A DNA stretch of 64,000 nt from Clostridium neonatale (GCF_001458595.1 NZ_LN890327.1:326178-390177); one strand, 5' to 3'; counted from the stretch's first letter, positions 14,649 through 23,012 are shown. The notes: generated from the letters alone by a model not told the origin. Numbers and translations are program-made.

Positions 14649-14903
14649 ACTTTTAACTCAATCTCGCCTGGAATTATTGTTACGCCACTTGCTATTGATG
14701 AATTTAACAGCCCTAGAGGAGATTTCTACAAAAATATGTCTGCAAAATGCCCAGCTGGACGTCCAGGTACGGCGGATGAGGTTGCAAACGTTGCGGAGCT
14801 TCTGATGAGTCCACAGGGAGCATTTATCACAGGGGCGGATTTTCTCATTGATGGTGGTGCAACAGCATCATATTTTTATGGCCCGCTTAAACCTAATGAT
14901 TAA
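14649..14903 (+). pseudogene. C-terminal fragment of a short-chain dehydrogenase/reductase
   Basis: An 84-residue frame with SISPGIIVTPLA, CPAGRPGTADEVANVAELL and FITGADFLIDGGA, the classic tail of SDR enzymes. The Rossmann nucleotide-binding half and the Tyr-x3-Lys site are missing and there is no start. It follows the flavodoxin by 40 bases, so the flavodoxin and an SDR were probably an operon. Confidence 0.75.
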
Positions 14904-14910
14904 AACTAAC

Positions 14911-14950
14911 TCAGCCTAAAGAGTATTAACTCTTTAGGCTGATTATTTTT
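14911..14950 (+). terminator. Terminator after the flavodoxin/SDR remnant
   Basis: TCAGCCTAAAGAG pairs with CTCTTTAGGCTGA across a six-base loop, followed by TTATTTTT. Confidence 0.75.
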
Positions 14951-15070
14951 ATGGAGCTATTATACTATCAGATAAAAGTAATAGAAAAATATATTAGACT
15001 ATTCAATAAAAAAATAGAACTTAGTCAATTATAATAATTTATTAAGTATTTCAAGGGAAACTAAAGAGCT

Positions 15071-15107
15071 AAAAGGTAACTATAGCACCAAAAGGTAACT
15101 ATAGCAC
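15071..15107 (+). promoter_or_regulatory. Tandem 18-base direct repeat upstream of the oxidase-like gene
   Basis: AAAAGGTAACTATAGCAC occurs twice with a 19-base period, about 145 bases before the 15251 gene. Direct repeats of this size upstream of small flavoproteins are typical operators for HxlR-type regulators. A broken HxlR gene is found at 15879-16001, which makes the link plausible. Confidence 0.5.
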
Positions 15108-15250
15108 TTTAAAGTGCATTCTTTACCAAAATAAATAACGCTTATATAATATGAGTATAGCAAGCGGCCGCTTGAGAATCTAAGAAGAAATTTGCAGACG
15201 ATTTTAAAAGAAAGAATAAAAAGTTTTTCAAGCGAAAGGAAGATAATAAT

Positions 15251-15652
15251 ATGAAAGAAGTAGTAGAATTTTTACAGGCAAACCCAGTTCAATATTTAGC
15301 AACAGTAGGAAGAGACGGTAAGGCAAAATGTCGTCCATTTATGTTCTGTTTTGAAAAAGACGGAAAGTTATGGTTCTGTACAAATAATACAAAGGATGTT
15401 TATAAAGATATGGAGCAAAACCCTGAAGTAGAAGTATCTGTTTCAGATGCAAGTTATGCATGGATAAGATTAAATGGTAAGGCAGTATTTGAAAATAATA
15501 TGGAAGTAAAAGAAGCATGTATGGCAAATCCAATAGTAAAAGGACAATATAATACAGCTGATAATCCAATATTTGAAGTTTTCTATTTAGAAAATGCAAA
15601 GGCAACAATTGCAGATTTTTCAGGTAATCCACCTAAAGAATTTGAATGTTAA
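15251..15652 (+). CDS. Pyridoxamine 5'-phosphate oxidase-like FMN-binding protein
   Basis: 133 residues forming one FMN split-barrel: VVEFLQANPVQYLATVGRDG, RPFMFCFEKDGKLWFCTNN, SDASYAWIRLNGKAVF. It is the usual length for the one-domain group, which bind FMN or F420 and act as oxidoreductases of unknown substrate. GAAAGGAAG precedes the ATG. It stands alone, with the possible HxlR operator upstream and an FMN riboswitch directly downstream. Confidence 0.85.
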   Translation: MKEVVEFLQANPVQYLATVGRDGKAKCRPFMFCFEKDGKLWFCTNNTKDVYKDMEQNPEVEVSVSDASYAWIRLNGKAVFENNMEVKEACMANPIVKGQYNTADNPIFEVFYLENAKATIADFSGNPPKEFEC

Positions 15653-15675
15653 TTTTATAAAGTTAGAAGTAAGAA

Positions 15676-15793
15676 TTATCTTTGGGATAGGTGTAATTCC
15701 TGACCGGTGGTAAAAGTCCATGAGCTTTTATAAAGCAGATTCGGTGTAATTCCGAAACCGACGGTATAGTAAGTCCGGATGAGAAAAGGTGGT
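15676..15793 (+). promoter_or_regulatory. FMN riboswitch (RFN element), apparently orphaned
   Basis: The conserved core blocks appear in order: GGTGTAATTCCTGACCGGTGG, with AGTCCATGAGC, then GATTCGGTGTAATTCCGAAA, then CCGACGGTATAGTAAGTCCG and GGATGAGAAAAGG. The motif is followed 28 bases later by a terminator hairpin. No riboflavin biosynthesis or transporter gene follows. The next plus-strand gene (16073) is an FMN-split-barrel protein about 280 bases away beyond a regulator remnant. Confidence 0.88.
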
Positions 15794-15820
15794 TACATTT
15801 CACATATTTATTAATAAATA

Positions 15821-15858
15821 CAGCCTTGAAATTACATTATTTCAAGGCTGCATTTATA
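15821..15858 (+). terminator. Expression-platform terminator of the FMN riboswitch
   Basis: CAGCCTTGAAAT (15821-15832) pairs perfectly with ATTTCAAGGCTG (15839-15850), followed by CATTTATAT. This is the expected switch hairpin for premature termination when FMN is bound. Confidence 0.7.
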
Positions 15859-15878
15859 TAAGAAACTGTGAATTTGAA

Positions 15879-16001
15879 TTAGTTGCTGTTTTGTTTGTAA
15901 TTATTCCCCCAAGAAACCATAGAATCTAAAATGGTTGAAGACTTGTACCTATTTCTGTAAGAGAATATTCAACTTTTAGAGGAACTTGTGGATATACCAA
16001 A
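15879..16001 (-). pseudogene. C-terminal fragment of an HxlR-type regulator
   Basis: Minus strand YPQVPLKVEYSLTEIGTSLQ is the beta-wing end of an HxlR winged helix. After a one-base shift the frame continues LDSMVSWGNNYKQNSN and stops at 15879-15881. The helix-turn-helix start is missing. It may once have controlled the 15251 gene. Confidence 0.6.
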
Positions 16002-16072
16002 TAAAAAATACTGCTATTTAGATTAATAGTTAATAAATAAAAATGAGTATGAAAAGGATGAAAATAAAAATG

Positions 16073-16696
16073 AATAGTAGAGAATATTTAAGAATATTAA
16101 AAGAAGAAATTCATTCAACAGTATTTGCTACTGTTGATGAAAATGGATTACCAGTAACAAGAGTTATTGATATTATGCTTGTAGATGATGAGAGTTTTTA
16201 TTTTATTACAGCAAAGGGAAAAGAATTTTATAAGCAGCTTATGGATAAAAAATATGTGGCAGTCAGTGGGATGACTAATGGAGAAGGATCTTTAAATAAG
16301 AAGGCCATTTCAATCAGAGGAAAAATAGAAAATATCGGATATAAGTTTCTTGATAAAGTATTTGAAGAAAATACATATATGAAAGAAATTTATTCATCAA
16401 AGGAAAGCAGAATGGCATTAGAAGTATTTAGAATGTATGAGGGTCAGGGAGAGTACTTTGACTTATCATCTAAGCCAATTATAAGAGAATCATTTGTAAT
16501 TGGAAAGAATATACAAGTGTTGAAAAGTGGATATTTTATCAATGATAATTGCAGAGGGTGTAAGTTATGTTATTCAAAATGTCCACAGAAATGTATTGAT
16601 ATAAGCACTAAACCTGTTGGTATAAATCAGGAGAATTGTCTGCACTGCGGGAACTGCATGTTAGTATGTCCTTTTGGAGCAGTAGAAAAAAGATAG
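16073..16696 (+). CDS. Pyridoxamine-oxidase-like flavoprotein fused to a 2[4Fe-4S] ferredoxin
   Basis: 207 residues from the ATG at 16073; an ATG at 16043 is also possible. Residues 1-140 form an FMN split barrel (ATVDENGLPVTRVID, FYFITAKGKEFYKQL). Residues about 160-205 are a ferredoxin with two full cysteine sets, CRGCKLCYSKCPQKC and CLHCGNCMLVCPFGAV. It is probably a cytoplasmic electron carrier or reductase. It is the first gene of an apparent operon with a SirTM sirtuin (11-base gap) and a macrodomain protein. The partnership suggests a redox-linked ADP-ribosylation system, but that is inference. Confidence 0.85.
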   Translation, partial: NSREYLRILKEEIHSTVFATVDENGLPVTRVIDIMLVDDESFYFITAKGKEFYKQLMDKKYVAVSGMTNGEGSLNKKAISIRGKIENIGYKFLDKVFEENTYMKEIYSSKESRMALEVFRMYEGQGEYFDLSSKPIIRESFVIGKNIQVLKSGYFINDNCRGCKLCYSKCPQKCIDISTKPVGINQENCLHCGNCMLVCPFGAVEKR

Positions 16697-16707
16697 GAGT
16701 AAGTATT

Positions 16708-17619
16708 ATGAAAATAACTAACTTATTTAGCAAAATTAAAGATAAAAATAATGAATCGGTTAAGACTGAAGAATCTTACGGTGAAAAGATTTCTAAAGTT
16801 GCAGAACTTATAAATAAAGCAGATGCAATAGTAATAGGTGCAGGATCAGGAATGAGTACTTCGGCAGGGTTAACATATGATGGAGACAGGTTTGAAAAAT
16901 TATTTCCAGAATACATTAAGAAATATGGAATGAGAGATATGTACTCAGCAGGGTTTTATCTATTCAATACGCAGGAAGAAAAATGGGCATATTGGAGCAG
17001 ACATATTTATTACAACAGATATAATGTTTCTCCAGGGAAGCCATATGTTGATTTGCTAAATATGGTAAGAGATAAAAATTATTTCGTTATCACTACTAAT
17101 GTTGATAGTCAGTTTATGATTTCAGGTTTTCAAAAAGAAAAAATATTTGCAGCACAAGGGGATTATGGATATTTTCAATGTGCAAATGCCTGCCATAAAA
17201 AACTATATTATAATGAATCTATAATACGTAAAATGATAGAAAAACAGATAGAATGCAGAATTCCAACAGAATTAGTTCCAAAGTGTCCTGTATGTGGAGG
17301 AGAGATGGAAGTTAATTTAAGATGTGATGAATATTTTGTTGAAGATGAAAATTGGAATATTGCATGTGAAAGATATCAGAAATTTTTAAATTTAAACAGT
17401 AATAAAAATATAGTGTTTATTGAATTAGGTACAGGAATGAATACACCTGGAATTATAAAATATCCATTCTGGAAGATGACAAAGAGTCTTCCTAATGCTT
17501 ATTATATTTGTATTAATTTAAATGAAGCATATGCACCTGATGAAATAAAGGAACGCTCAGTTTGTATATATGGTGATATTGCAAAGGTGTTTGATGATAT
17601 AAAAAATGGGGTGAAATAA
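16708..17619 (+). CDS. SirTM: class M sirtuin, putative protein ADP-ribosyltransferase
   Basis: 303 residues from the ATG at 16708 (ribosome site TAGGAGTAAG). A Rossmann NAD fold carries GAGSGMSTSAGL, TTNVDSQF and QGDYGYFQC. The catalytic histidine of deacetylating sirtuins is replaced by Q150, with N131 and D133 kept. This is the substitution that marks SirTM enzymes, which ADP-ribosylate rather than deacetylate. Zinc cysteines follow (CANACH, CPVCGG). In streptococci and staphylococci the partner substrate is lipoylated GcvH-L beside LplA2. Neither gene is here, so the target is unknown. The macrodomain gene starts 4 bases after the stop. Confidence 0.88.
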   Translation: MKITNLFSKIKDKNNESVKTEESYGEKISKVAELINKADAIVIGAGSGMSTSAGLTYDGDRFEKLFPEYIKKYGMRDMYSAGFYLFNTQEEKWAYWSRHIYYNRYNVSPGKPYVDLLNMVRDKNYFVITTNVDSQFMISGFQKEKIFAAQGDYGYFQCANACHKKLYYNESIIRKMIEKQIECRIPTELVPKCPVCGGEMEVNLRCDEYFVEDENWNIACERYQKFLNLNSNKNIVFIELGTGMNTPGIIKYPFWKMTKSLPNAYYICINLNEAYAPDEIKERSVCIYGDIAKVFDDIKNGVK

Positions 17620-17623
17620 CGAG

Positions 17624-18445
17624 ATGAATACTGAAGAAAGGCTAGATTACTTAGTAAAAGAATTATGCAGAGATTCTGATGAATATAAAAATATTAAGTA
17701 TAAGAAGAATGACAGAAGAACACTTATGCGTTCGTTAATGAATATACGAATGCCAAAACCAATTTCAAATGAATTTTTGAGAGAACAGGATTTATTTTTA
17801 AAAGAAGAAGCAGAAGTAAAGGGAATTGTAACACTTAATGATATACCAACCATTAATGAGCTGTATAATTCACAATATGAATTTGGTGATAAGATATCTA
17901 TATGGCAAGGAGATATTACAAGACTTTCGGTTGATGCAATTGTAAATGCAGTAAATTCTCAAATGCTTGGGTGTTTTGTACCATGTCATAAATGTATTGA
18001 TAATGCAATACATTCAGCAGCAGGAATACAGTTGCGTGAAGAATGCAATAATTACATGAAAATGCGTAGAGCTAAAGATAAGAATTATGAAGAACCTGTA
18101 GGAAACGCAGTCATTACATCTGCATATAATCTTCCATGCAGATATGTTATTCATACTGTTGGACCAATTGTGCCAGATAAGCTTACAGAATCATTAAGAA
18201 ATGACTTAAAATTATGTTATGAGTCATGTTTAAATGCAGCTGTTAAAAAAGGAATTAGAAGTATATCATTTTGCTGTATATCAACAGGTGAATTTCATTT
18301 TCCGAATAATGAAGCAGCACATATTGCAGTAAATGTTGTTAATGAATTCTTAAAATTAAATTATGAGAAATTTGATAGAATAATTTTTAATGTTTTTAAG
18401 GATTTAGATAAGAAAATATATATGCAGGTTTTGAATTTAAATTAA
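17624..18445 (+). CDS. Zn-dependent macrodomain ADP-ribosyl hydrolase linked to SirTM
   Basis: 273 residues. A helical N-terminal 90 residues precede the macrodomain: WQGDITRLSVDAIVNAVNS, then GCFVPCHKCIDNAIH, the cysteine/histidine loop of zinc macrodomains. GNAVITSAYNLPCRYVIHTV and the phosphate loop CISTGEFHFP follow. The family removes ADP-ribose from proteins modified by SirTM. The tight coupling to the sirtuin gene supports an on/off pair. It is followed by an Rpn gene remnant that repeats the one at 13.7 kb. Confidence 0.88.
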   Translation: MNTEERLDYLVKELCRDSDEYKNIKYKKNDRRTLMRSLMNIRMPKPISNEFLREQDLFLKEEAEVKGIVTLNDIPTINELYNSQYEFGDKISIWQGDITRLSVDAIVNAVNSQMLGCFVPCHKCIDNAIHSAAGIQLREECNNYMKMRRAKDKNYEEPVGNAVITSAYNLPCRYVIHTVGPIVPDKLTESLRNDLKLCYESCLNAAVKKGIRSISFCCISTGEFHFPNNEAAHIAVNVVNEFLKLNYEKFDRIIFNVFKDLDKKIYMQVLNLN

Positions 18446-18456
18446 GAGTTAGTTAA

Positions 18457-18594
18457 ATAATAAATAAGATGAATCAAGGAGAAGAACTTAGCAAGCAGGA
18501 TATAATATCATTAACATTTACACCAATAATGGGTGGAAAGCTTAGTAAAAGTGATAAAATAATAAATGCCATTAGAGTAGTTAAAAGTTCCTGA
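18457..18594 (+). pseudogene. Rpn-family gene fragment, second copy
   Basis: A frame reading NKMNQGEELSKQDIISLTF, then TPIMGGKLSKSDKIINAI, nearly identical in bases to 13708-13832 but without the N-terminal part. The two copies form direct repeats around the flavodoxin-to-macrodomain segment. Confidence 0.6.
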
Positions 18595-18697
18595 ATTAGG
18601 TAGAAGCTTAAATTTATTACATCAATAAATGAATATGTATAAAAATATTACATGTTATGGTATAATATTCTATATTTTGAATTCAAAGGAGATTTTA

Positions 18698-19336
18698 ATG
18701 ATTAAGAATGTACTTATTAAAAAGATTACTGTAACAAGTTTATTAGCCTTAAGTATTATCACAATAGTACCTAAACAAGCTAATGCTGCATGGAAAAAAG
18801 ATAATAAGGGTTGGTGGTATTCAAAGGGAAATACATATTTAAAAAATTGTAGTGAATGGATAGACAATAATATATATTTTTTTAACAACAATGGTTATTT
18901 AAAAACAGGTTGGGTAAAAGACGATTATGATACATGGTATTATTATTATTCAAATGGAACCATGGCTAAGGATGCAACTATTAATGGATATTATTTAACT
19001 AACAGGGGAAATATGCTTGAGGGAGTATCAAAAGCAGATATAGATAAATATATTCAATTAATAGAAAAGAATTTACCTAAAGATATTAAAGTAATTAATT
19101 TAAAAGATTATATAACAACAGCTAAAGATTTTAAGCCAGTATTATATAATTTAAAAATATCAAAAGCATTAATTTTCAATACTTTTGAACATTTAATAGA
19201 TGAATCAGAAGAAGACTCATATGATTTTAATATATATGTTGATTTAGATACAAATAAAGTATATGCAATGGATGGCGGAATGAATCTTTATGAATGTAAA
19301 GATGGTGAAAGATTACGTTTTAAGCCTATAAATTAA
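18698..19336 (+). CDS. Secreted protein with wall-binding repeats
   Basis: 212 residues from the ATG at 18698 (AAGGAGATTTTA before it). A signal peptide IKKITVTSLLALSIITIV ends near QANA. Residues about 30-110 have two to three choline-binding-type repeats (NKGWWYSKGNTYL, TGWVKDDYDTWYYYY). The last 100 residues are an unrecognised acidic domain ending in FNIYVDLDTNKVYAMDGG. It is exported and probably wall-attached; its activity is unknown. Confidence 0.8.
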   Translation: MIKNVLIKKITVTSLLALSIITIVPKQANAAWKKDNKGWWYSKGNTYLKNCSEWIDNNIYFFNNNGYLKTGWVKDDYDTWYYYYSNGTMAKDATINGYYLTNRGNMLEGVSKADIDKYIQLIEKNLPKDIKVINLKDYITTAKDFKPVLYNLKISKALIFNTFEHLIDESEEDSYDFNIYVDLDTNKVYAMDGGMNLYECKDGERLRFKPIN

Positions 19337-19417
19337 TAATAAGCGCGTTGTTATAGTAAACATTTAGGTTCATCTCGAAATTTTATGAAATATGCTTAGC
19401 ATATTGTATCAAGTATA

Positions 19418-19485
19418 AATCCCATATCCCTACTTTGTTTTTTTGTTTTGCAAGATAAATGCTAAAGGTATATGGGGTTTTTTCT
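19418..19485 (+). terminator. Terminator after the secreted repeat protein
   Basis: AAATCCCATATCC pairs with GGTATATGGGGTTT across a long loop, followed by a T-run (19478-19483). Confidence 0.6.
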
Positions 19486-19549
19486 ATATTTTTACTAGAA
19501 TATTACAAATGCAATTTATGGAAATTTTACTTAATCATAAAATTTAATG

Positions 19550-19705
19550 ATGAACCTTAATAAATATTACTATACGTCTAAAAATGGTTGGAAAGAGATT
19601 GATGGTGAGTGGTATATATTAGATTATAAAGATGGATTATTATTTGCATCTATAGAAATAACATATAAAGGAAAATCAAAGATGATTAATAATGTAGTTA
19701 TTTAA
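19550..19705 (+). pseudogene. Short fragment resembling a wall-binding repeat
   Basis: A 51-codon frame reading YYYTSKNGWKEIDGEWYILD and ending KMINNVVI. The W-x-E-I-D-G-E-W-Y pattern is one wall-binding repeat. No ribosome site or signal peptide is present, so it is probably a relic of a paralogue of the 18698 gene. Confidence 0.4.
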
Positions 19706-19970
19706 GAATTTGATTATAGATGATGAATTTGTTATAATTTAGCCAATGAACATTTATGATATCTCCTTGTTATGTTTTGTGTTGCAGCTTAATTATAACA
19801 AATGATTTTATAAATGTTCTATTTTTTATTATTTGTAATTTATTGGATGTAAAAACGCTAATTTATAGTTATAATAAAATATATACAAATAAATACAAAA
19901 TGAATAGATACTCTATTCATGTAGGTAGAAAATTGCTATTAAAAAGAGCGAATTATATAGTTCATTATGA

Positions 19971-20387
19971 AAAAGTTGTGATGAATTAAGAGTTAATGCA
20001 GAGGAATTCAATGATAATATAATTTTTCTAGAATATAAGAATGCAAATATAAAAAACGCAGTTAATCCTAATGCATTTGTTGATAAAATAAAGAGAGATC
20101 CGGAGAAGTTTTATAAAAATATAGCAAAAAAATATTATGATAGCTTAATGATGTTTTGGGCAACTGTTGGAAATAAAGATGAATTCCCAATAATATATGT
20201 ACTATTAATAGAAGCTCCAATTATGGATGCTAAGATAAGAAAACAATTAAGAATAAAAATAGGAAAGCAATTACCATTGAATTTAAAAGCGAATAGTATT
20301 GTCAGAGAAATGCTTTCAAAATTTGAAGTGCTTAGTATTGATGAATGGAAAGAAAAATTTAAAGAAATCAATATAGAAGAAATATAA
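19971..20387 (+). pseudogene. Truncated protein with possible PD-(D/E)XK-like E-x-K segment
   Basis: An open frame of 138 codons with no credible start until codon 60 (20148). It begins CDELRVNAEEF, then IIFLEYKNANIKNAV, where a D and an E-x-K separated by a strand recall the PD-(D/E)XK nuclease core. The remainder is helical and charged, ending EWKEKFKEINIEEI. I do not recognise the family. The missing upstream part and the neighbouring fragments suggest a truncated gene. Confidence 0.4.
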
Positions 20388-20425
20388 GTTGTGTATACAT
20401 CAAAAATAAGAGAGGTGCTATATCT

Positions 20426-20671
20426 ATGAAGTGGAGTGAAGTAAAGAATTTATATCCAAATCAATTTGTTAAATTTGAGATTGTAGAAAGCCATGAAGAT
20501 GATAAATATAAATATGTTGATGATGTTGCAATAATAAAAGCAATAAAGGACGGACATGAAGCAATGAAAGAATTTACTAAATGTAAAAATGGTCAGCTTG
20601 TATATAGTACTGCTAATGAAGAAATCATAATAGAGAAAGTAAAAAATATTGGAATAAGAAGGAGTATATAA
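20426..20671 (+). CDS. Hypothetical 81-residue clostridial protein
   Basis: Begins MKWSEVKNLYPNQFVKFEIV and has IIKAIKDGHEAMKEFTKCKN in the middle. This looks like a compact alpha/beta protein that I have seen only as conserved hypothetical. The ribosome site AGAGAGGTG precedes the ATG. Its stop codon overlaps the ATG of the next, broken frame (TAATG), which shows a former two-gene operon. In other clostridia the partner may be an aspartic-protease-like protein; this is recollection only. Confidence 0.65.
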   Translation: MKWSEVKNLYPNQFVKFEIVESHEDDKYKYVDDVAIIKAIKDGHEAMKEFTKCKNGQLVYSTANEEIIIEKVKNIGIRRSI

Positions 20672-20778
20672 TGAGCGTAAAAATAGAATTAAAAAATGGA
20701 TTATTAGGATTAGACCTTTTTATGAAAGCTCAGATTGTTTTAGACATAGCTGAGTTAAATATGTATATAAAAAGATAA
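20671..20778 (+). pseudogene. Truncated start of the coupled downstream gene
   Basis: A 35-residue frame MSVKIELKNGLLGLDLFM... overlaps the previous stop by one base and has the upstream AAGGAG ribosome site. It ends too soon to fold, so it is the beginning of a deleted gene. Confidence 0.45.
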
Positions 20779-20866
20779 ATTTTTATTATGAATTAGAACA
20801 TAATCTTAATATAAATAAGTTTTACGTGTTTAAAAAATTCTTGCTTCATATATTTTGGAGTATACA

Positions 20867-20986
20867 AATAAGCAATACAGAATAAATCCTAAATTACGAC
20901 ATTTACCATTTTTCCTTGAGACACCTAATGAGCTTGAGGGATATGCAAAAGAAATAGAACTATTAAGAAGTGTTTATGCAGAGTAG
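20867..20986 (+). pseudogene. C-terminal fragment of endonuclease IV (Nfo)
   Basis: The frame [20 protein letters not shown] with [13 protein letters not shown] and a stop matches the last strand and helix of deoxyribonuclease IV, whose metal ligand glutamate lies in the FFLETP motif. The rest of the enzyme is absent. The remaining spacer to 21248 holds nothing I can identify. Confidence 0.55.
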
Positions 20987-21248
20987 GGGAATTATATTTC
21001 TAAAAAGAGGACTGTATAGGAAAAGATTTTTATCCTATAGCTAGCATCTGTAACACTCTCTCAACATATGAAACTAATCTTCATAAAGTCATATGAGTAA
21101 GTGATTTACTTTAGAAATAGTATTTTATGATAATTATATAAAAAACAAAAAAACTGTTGAATTAGTATTAAAAAAGTGATAAGATATAATTTTGCAAATA
21201 ATATCTGATATATGATATAATATATGTATAGCATAAGGAGGTAATTAT

Positions 21249-21740
21249 TTGTTTAATATTGGAGATAAAATTATTTACCCAAATCAAGGAATTGGTACAA
21301 TAAATTCTATTGAAAAAATAGAATTTAAGGGTGAGATGCAAAATTACTATTTAGTGGATTTAAATAACTCTATGAAACTGAAAATACCAGTAAGTAGTGC
21401 AGAATTATTAAATATACGATTAGTAAGTGATTGCAATGTTATAGATGATAATTTAAAAAATATGAGTGAATTAAAGATAGGAGAGATTGAATTCTTATCA
21501 CTTAATTTTAGAGAAAGAAATGCAATCAATTCTAAGAAATTAAAGTCTGGTACTTTAGTGGATTGTCTTGAAGTTGTTTGCAATCTTACAGAATTAAAGA
21601 AGCAACATGCTCTTAGTTCAAGAGATAAAGAAATGTTGCAAAAAACAAAAATGTTTCTAATAGATGAAATAAGTGAATCTAAGAATTTACCTAATGATAA
21701 AGCTAAGTATATATTAAATATGGCTATAAAAGTTCAATAG
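21249..21740 (+). CDS. CarD-family transcriptional regulator
   Basis: 163 residues from a TTG start; the ribosome site AAGGAGGT stands six bases before it. The N-terminal 55 residues are the RNA-polymerase-binding Tudor-like domain (GDKIIYPNQGIGTINSIE, YYLVDLNNSMKLKIPV). The rest is a helical DNA-binding domain with LKSGTLVDCLEVVCNL and a final helix near PNDKAKYILN. Members bind the RNA polymerase beta subunit and stabilise open promoters. It is monocistronic. Confidence 0.88.
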   Translation: MFNIGDKIIYPNQGIGTINSIEKIEFKGEMQNYYLVDLNNSMKLKIPVSSAELLNIRLVSDCNVIDDNLKNMSELKIGEIEFLSLNFRERNAINSKKLKSGTLVDCLEVVCNLTELKKQHALSSRDKEMLQKTKMFLIDEISESKNLPNDKAKYILNMAIKVQ

Positions 21741-21774
21741 AGGATTGTCTTTTATACTATTAAATTTTAAATAA

Positions 21775-21842
21775 AAATAGTCTATATTCTTTTTAAGAAA
21801 CATTTTTTGGTGTATATAAAAAGAATGCAGACTATTTTTTTA
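21775..21842 (+). terminator. Terminator after carD-like gene
   Basis: AAATAGTCTATATTCTTTTTA pairs, with one bulge, with TAAAAAGAATGCAGACTATT and is followed by TTTTT. Confidence 0.75.
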
Positions 21843-21844
21843 CT

Positions 21845-21994
21845 CTAATAGAGTCTTCTATTGAGTTGTTCTTCCACTATGCAATAACATCCTACCGATA
21901 ACCTTTTTAGGTCTTTCATTATTTTTAGTATTATTATTTTTTGTTTCTTTTCTTCTATTAATTTTTTCATCATTTCTATATTTTTATTATTCAT
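21845..21994 (-). pseudogene. Small protein gene with a one-base frameshift
   Basis: The ATG at 21994 behind GGAAG begins MNNKNIEMMKKLIEEKKQKI. The frame runs 49 codons to 21845. Adding one A in the A6 run gives instead ...NNERPKKVIGRMLLHSGRTTQ, ending at 21858. That resembles the conserved tail of a common small clostridial protein with IGRML..HSGRTTQ. The most likely reading is a homopolymer deletion, either natural or a sequencing slip. Confidence 0.4.
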
Positions 21995-22312
21995 ATTGCT
22001 TCCTTCGCTTCAAAGCCTACTTATAAAAATAACAAGTCAATATACTGGTATATTTTCTTTAATATGCTTAAAATAAATTTTATGATTATTTAGATCGTTT
22101 AAATCTATACTTGATTGTATCACAAATTCAAGAGTTTACCATAGTACATTTATAGTAACTTTAATACTTGGCATTTTAGAAGCACTATAATTGAATAGTA
22201 CGGTATTAAACAAATATGTTATAATTAACCAATGATTGTATTATTATATAAGTAAAATTATTATTAAAGGGAGATCTGAAAATATGAATAGATGCTTTAC
22301 TGGAATTTATTT
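21995..22312. other. Gene-free spacer with one hairpin-element end
   Basis: No frame of interest. At 22025-22040 the sequence AAAAATAACAAGTCAA matches one end of the long hairpin elements at 12564 and 52583, without a visible partner arm. Confidence 0.3.
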
Positions 22313-22966
22313 TTATATTTCCATTTCCTTAACATCATCAGCTATTATTAAATCAGCATCAGTATTCTTTACTACTTCATCAACAGTTAAACCTGGTGCC
22401 ACTTCGATTAATACTAATCCTTTATCTGTAACTTTCATAACTGCTTTATCTGTAATTATAATATCAACACATTTTGCAGCAGATAAAGGTAAGTTACATT
22501 TCTTTAAAACCTTTGAATTGCCTTTTTTATCATTATGACTTAAAGCAGCTATTACATATTTTGCTCATACTAAAAGATCCATGGCACCTCCCATACCTGG
22601 TGCAAATACTCCAGGTATCTTCCAGTTAGCAATGTTTCCTTCTTGATCAACTTCTAAAGCACCTAATGCAGTTATGTCAACATGTCCACCTCTCATTATT
22701 GCAAATGATAAATCCATTTCAAATGTTGATGCTCCTTCTAAAAAAGTAATAGGAGATCCACCTGAATTTCCTATATCAGGATCAGACTTACCTATTTTAG
22801 GAGTTGATCCAAACCTTAGACAGCCATTTTCAGCTTGTAATATAATCTCGACTCCTTCTGGTAAATAGTTTGCAGCCATATTGGGTATTCCAAATCCTAA
22901 ATTAACAACCATTCCTTCTTTAAATTCTTTTGCAATTCTTCTTGCAATTATTTCTCTACCATCCAT
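22313..22966 (-). pseudogene. ctfB: CoA transferase subunit B (CtfB/AtoA type) with an internal stop
   Basis: The frame starts at 22966 behind GGAGGT and encodes a normal CtfB start, with the catalytic glutamate E46 in LQAENG and GSTPKIGKSDPDIGNSGG. At 22567-22565 a TGA interrupts AMDLLV*AKYVIAALSHN where the family has glycine; one base change from GGA explains it. After the stop the same frame continues to 22313 with well-conserved sequence (KCVDIIITDKAVM, EVAPGLTVDEVV). Full length would be 217 residues. The loss must be recent, or the stop is suppressed. Confidence 0.85.
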
Positions 22967-23012
22967 CTTTTCAACCTCCTACTTCATTTTTTTAGTTCTT
23001 ATCCATAAATCT

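Noticed and set aside
19756..19989. Plus-strand frame of 77 codons (MISPCYVLCCSLI...)
   Set aside because: No ribosome site, no recognisable family, and it overlaps in another frame the beginning of the 19971 relic. Left out as spurious.
22236..22538. Plus-strand frame of 100 codons
   Set aside because: It is the shadow of the conserved C-terminal part of the ctfB reading frame on the minus strand.
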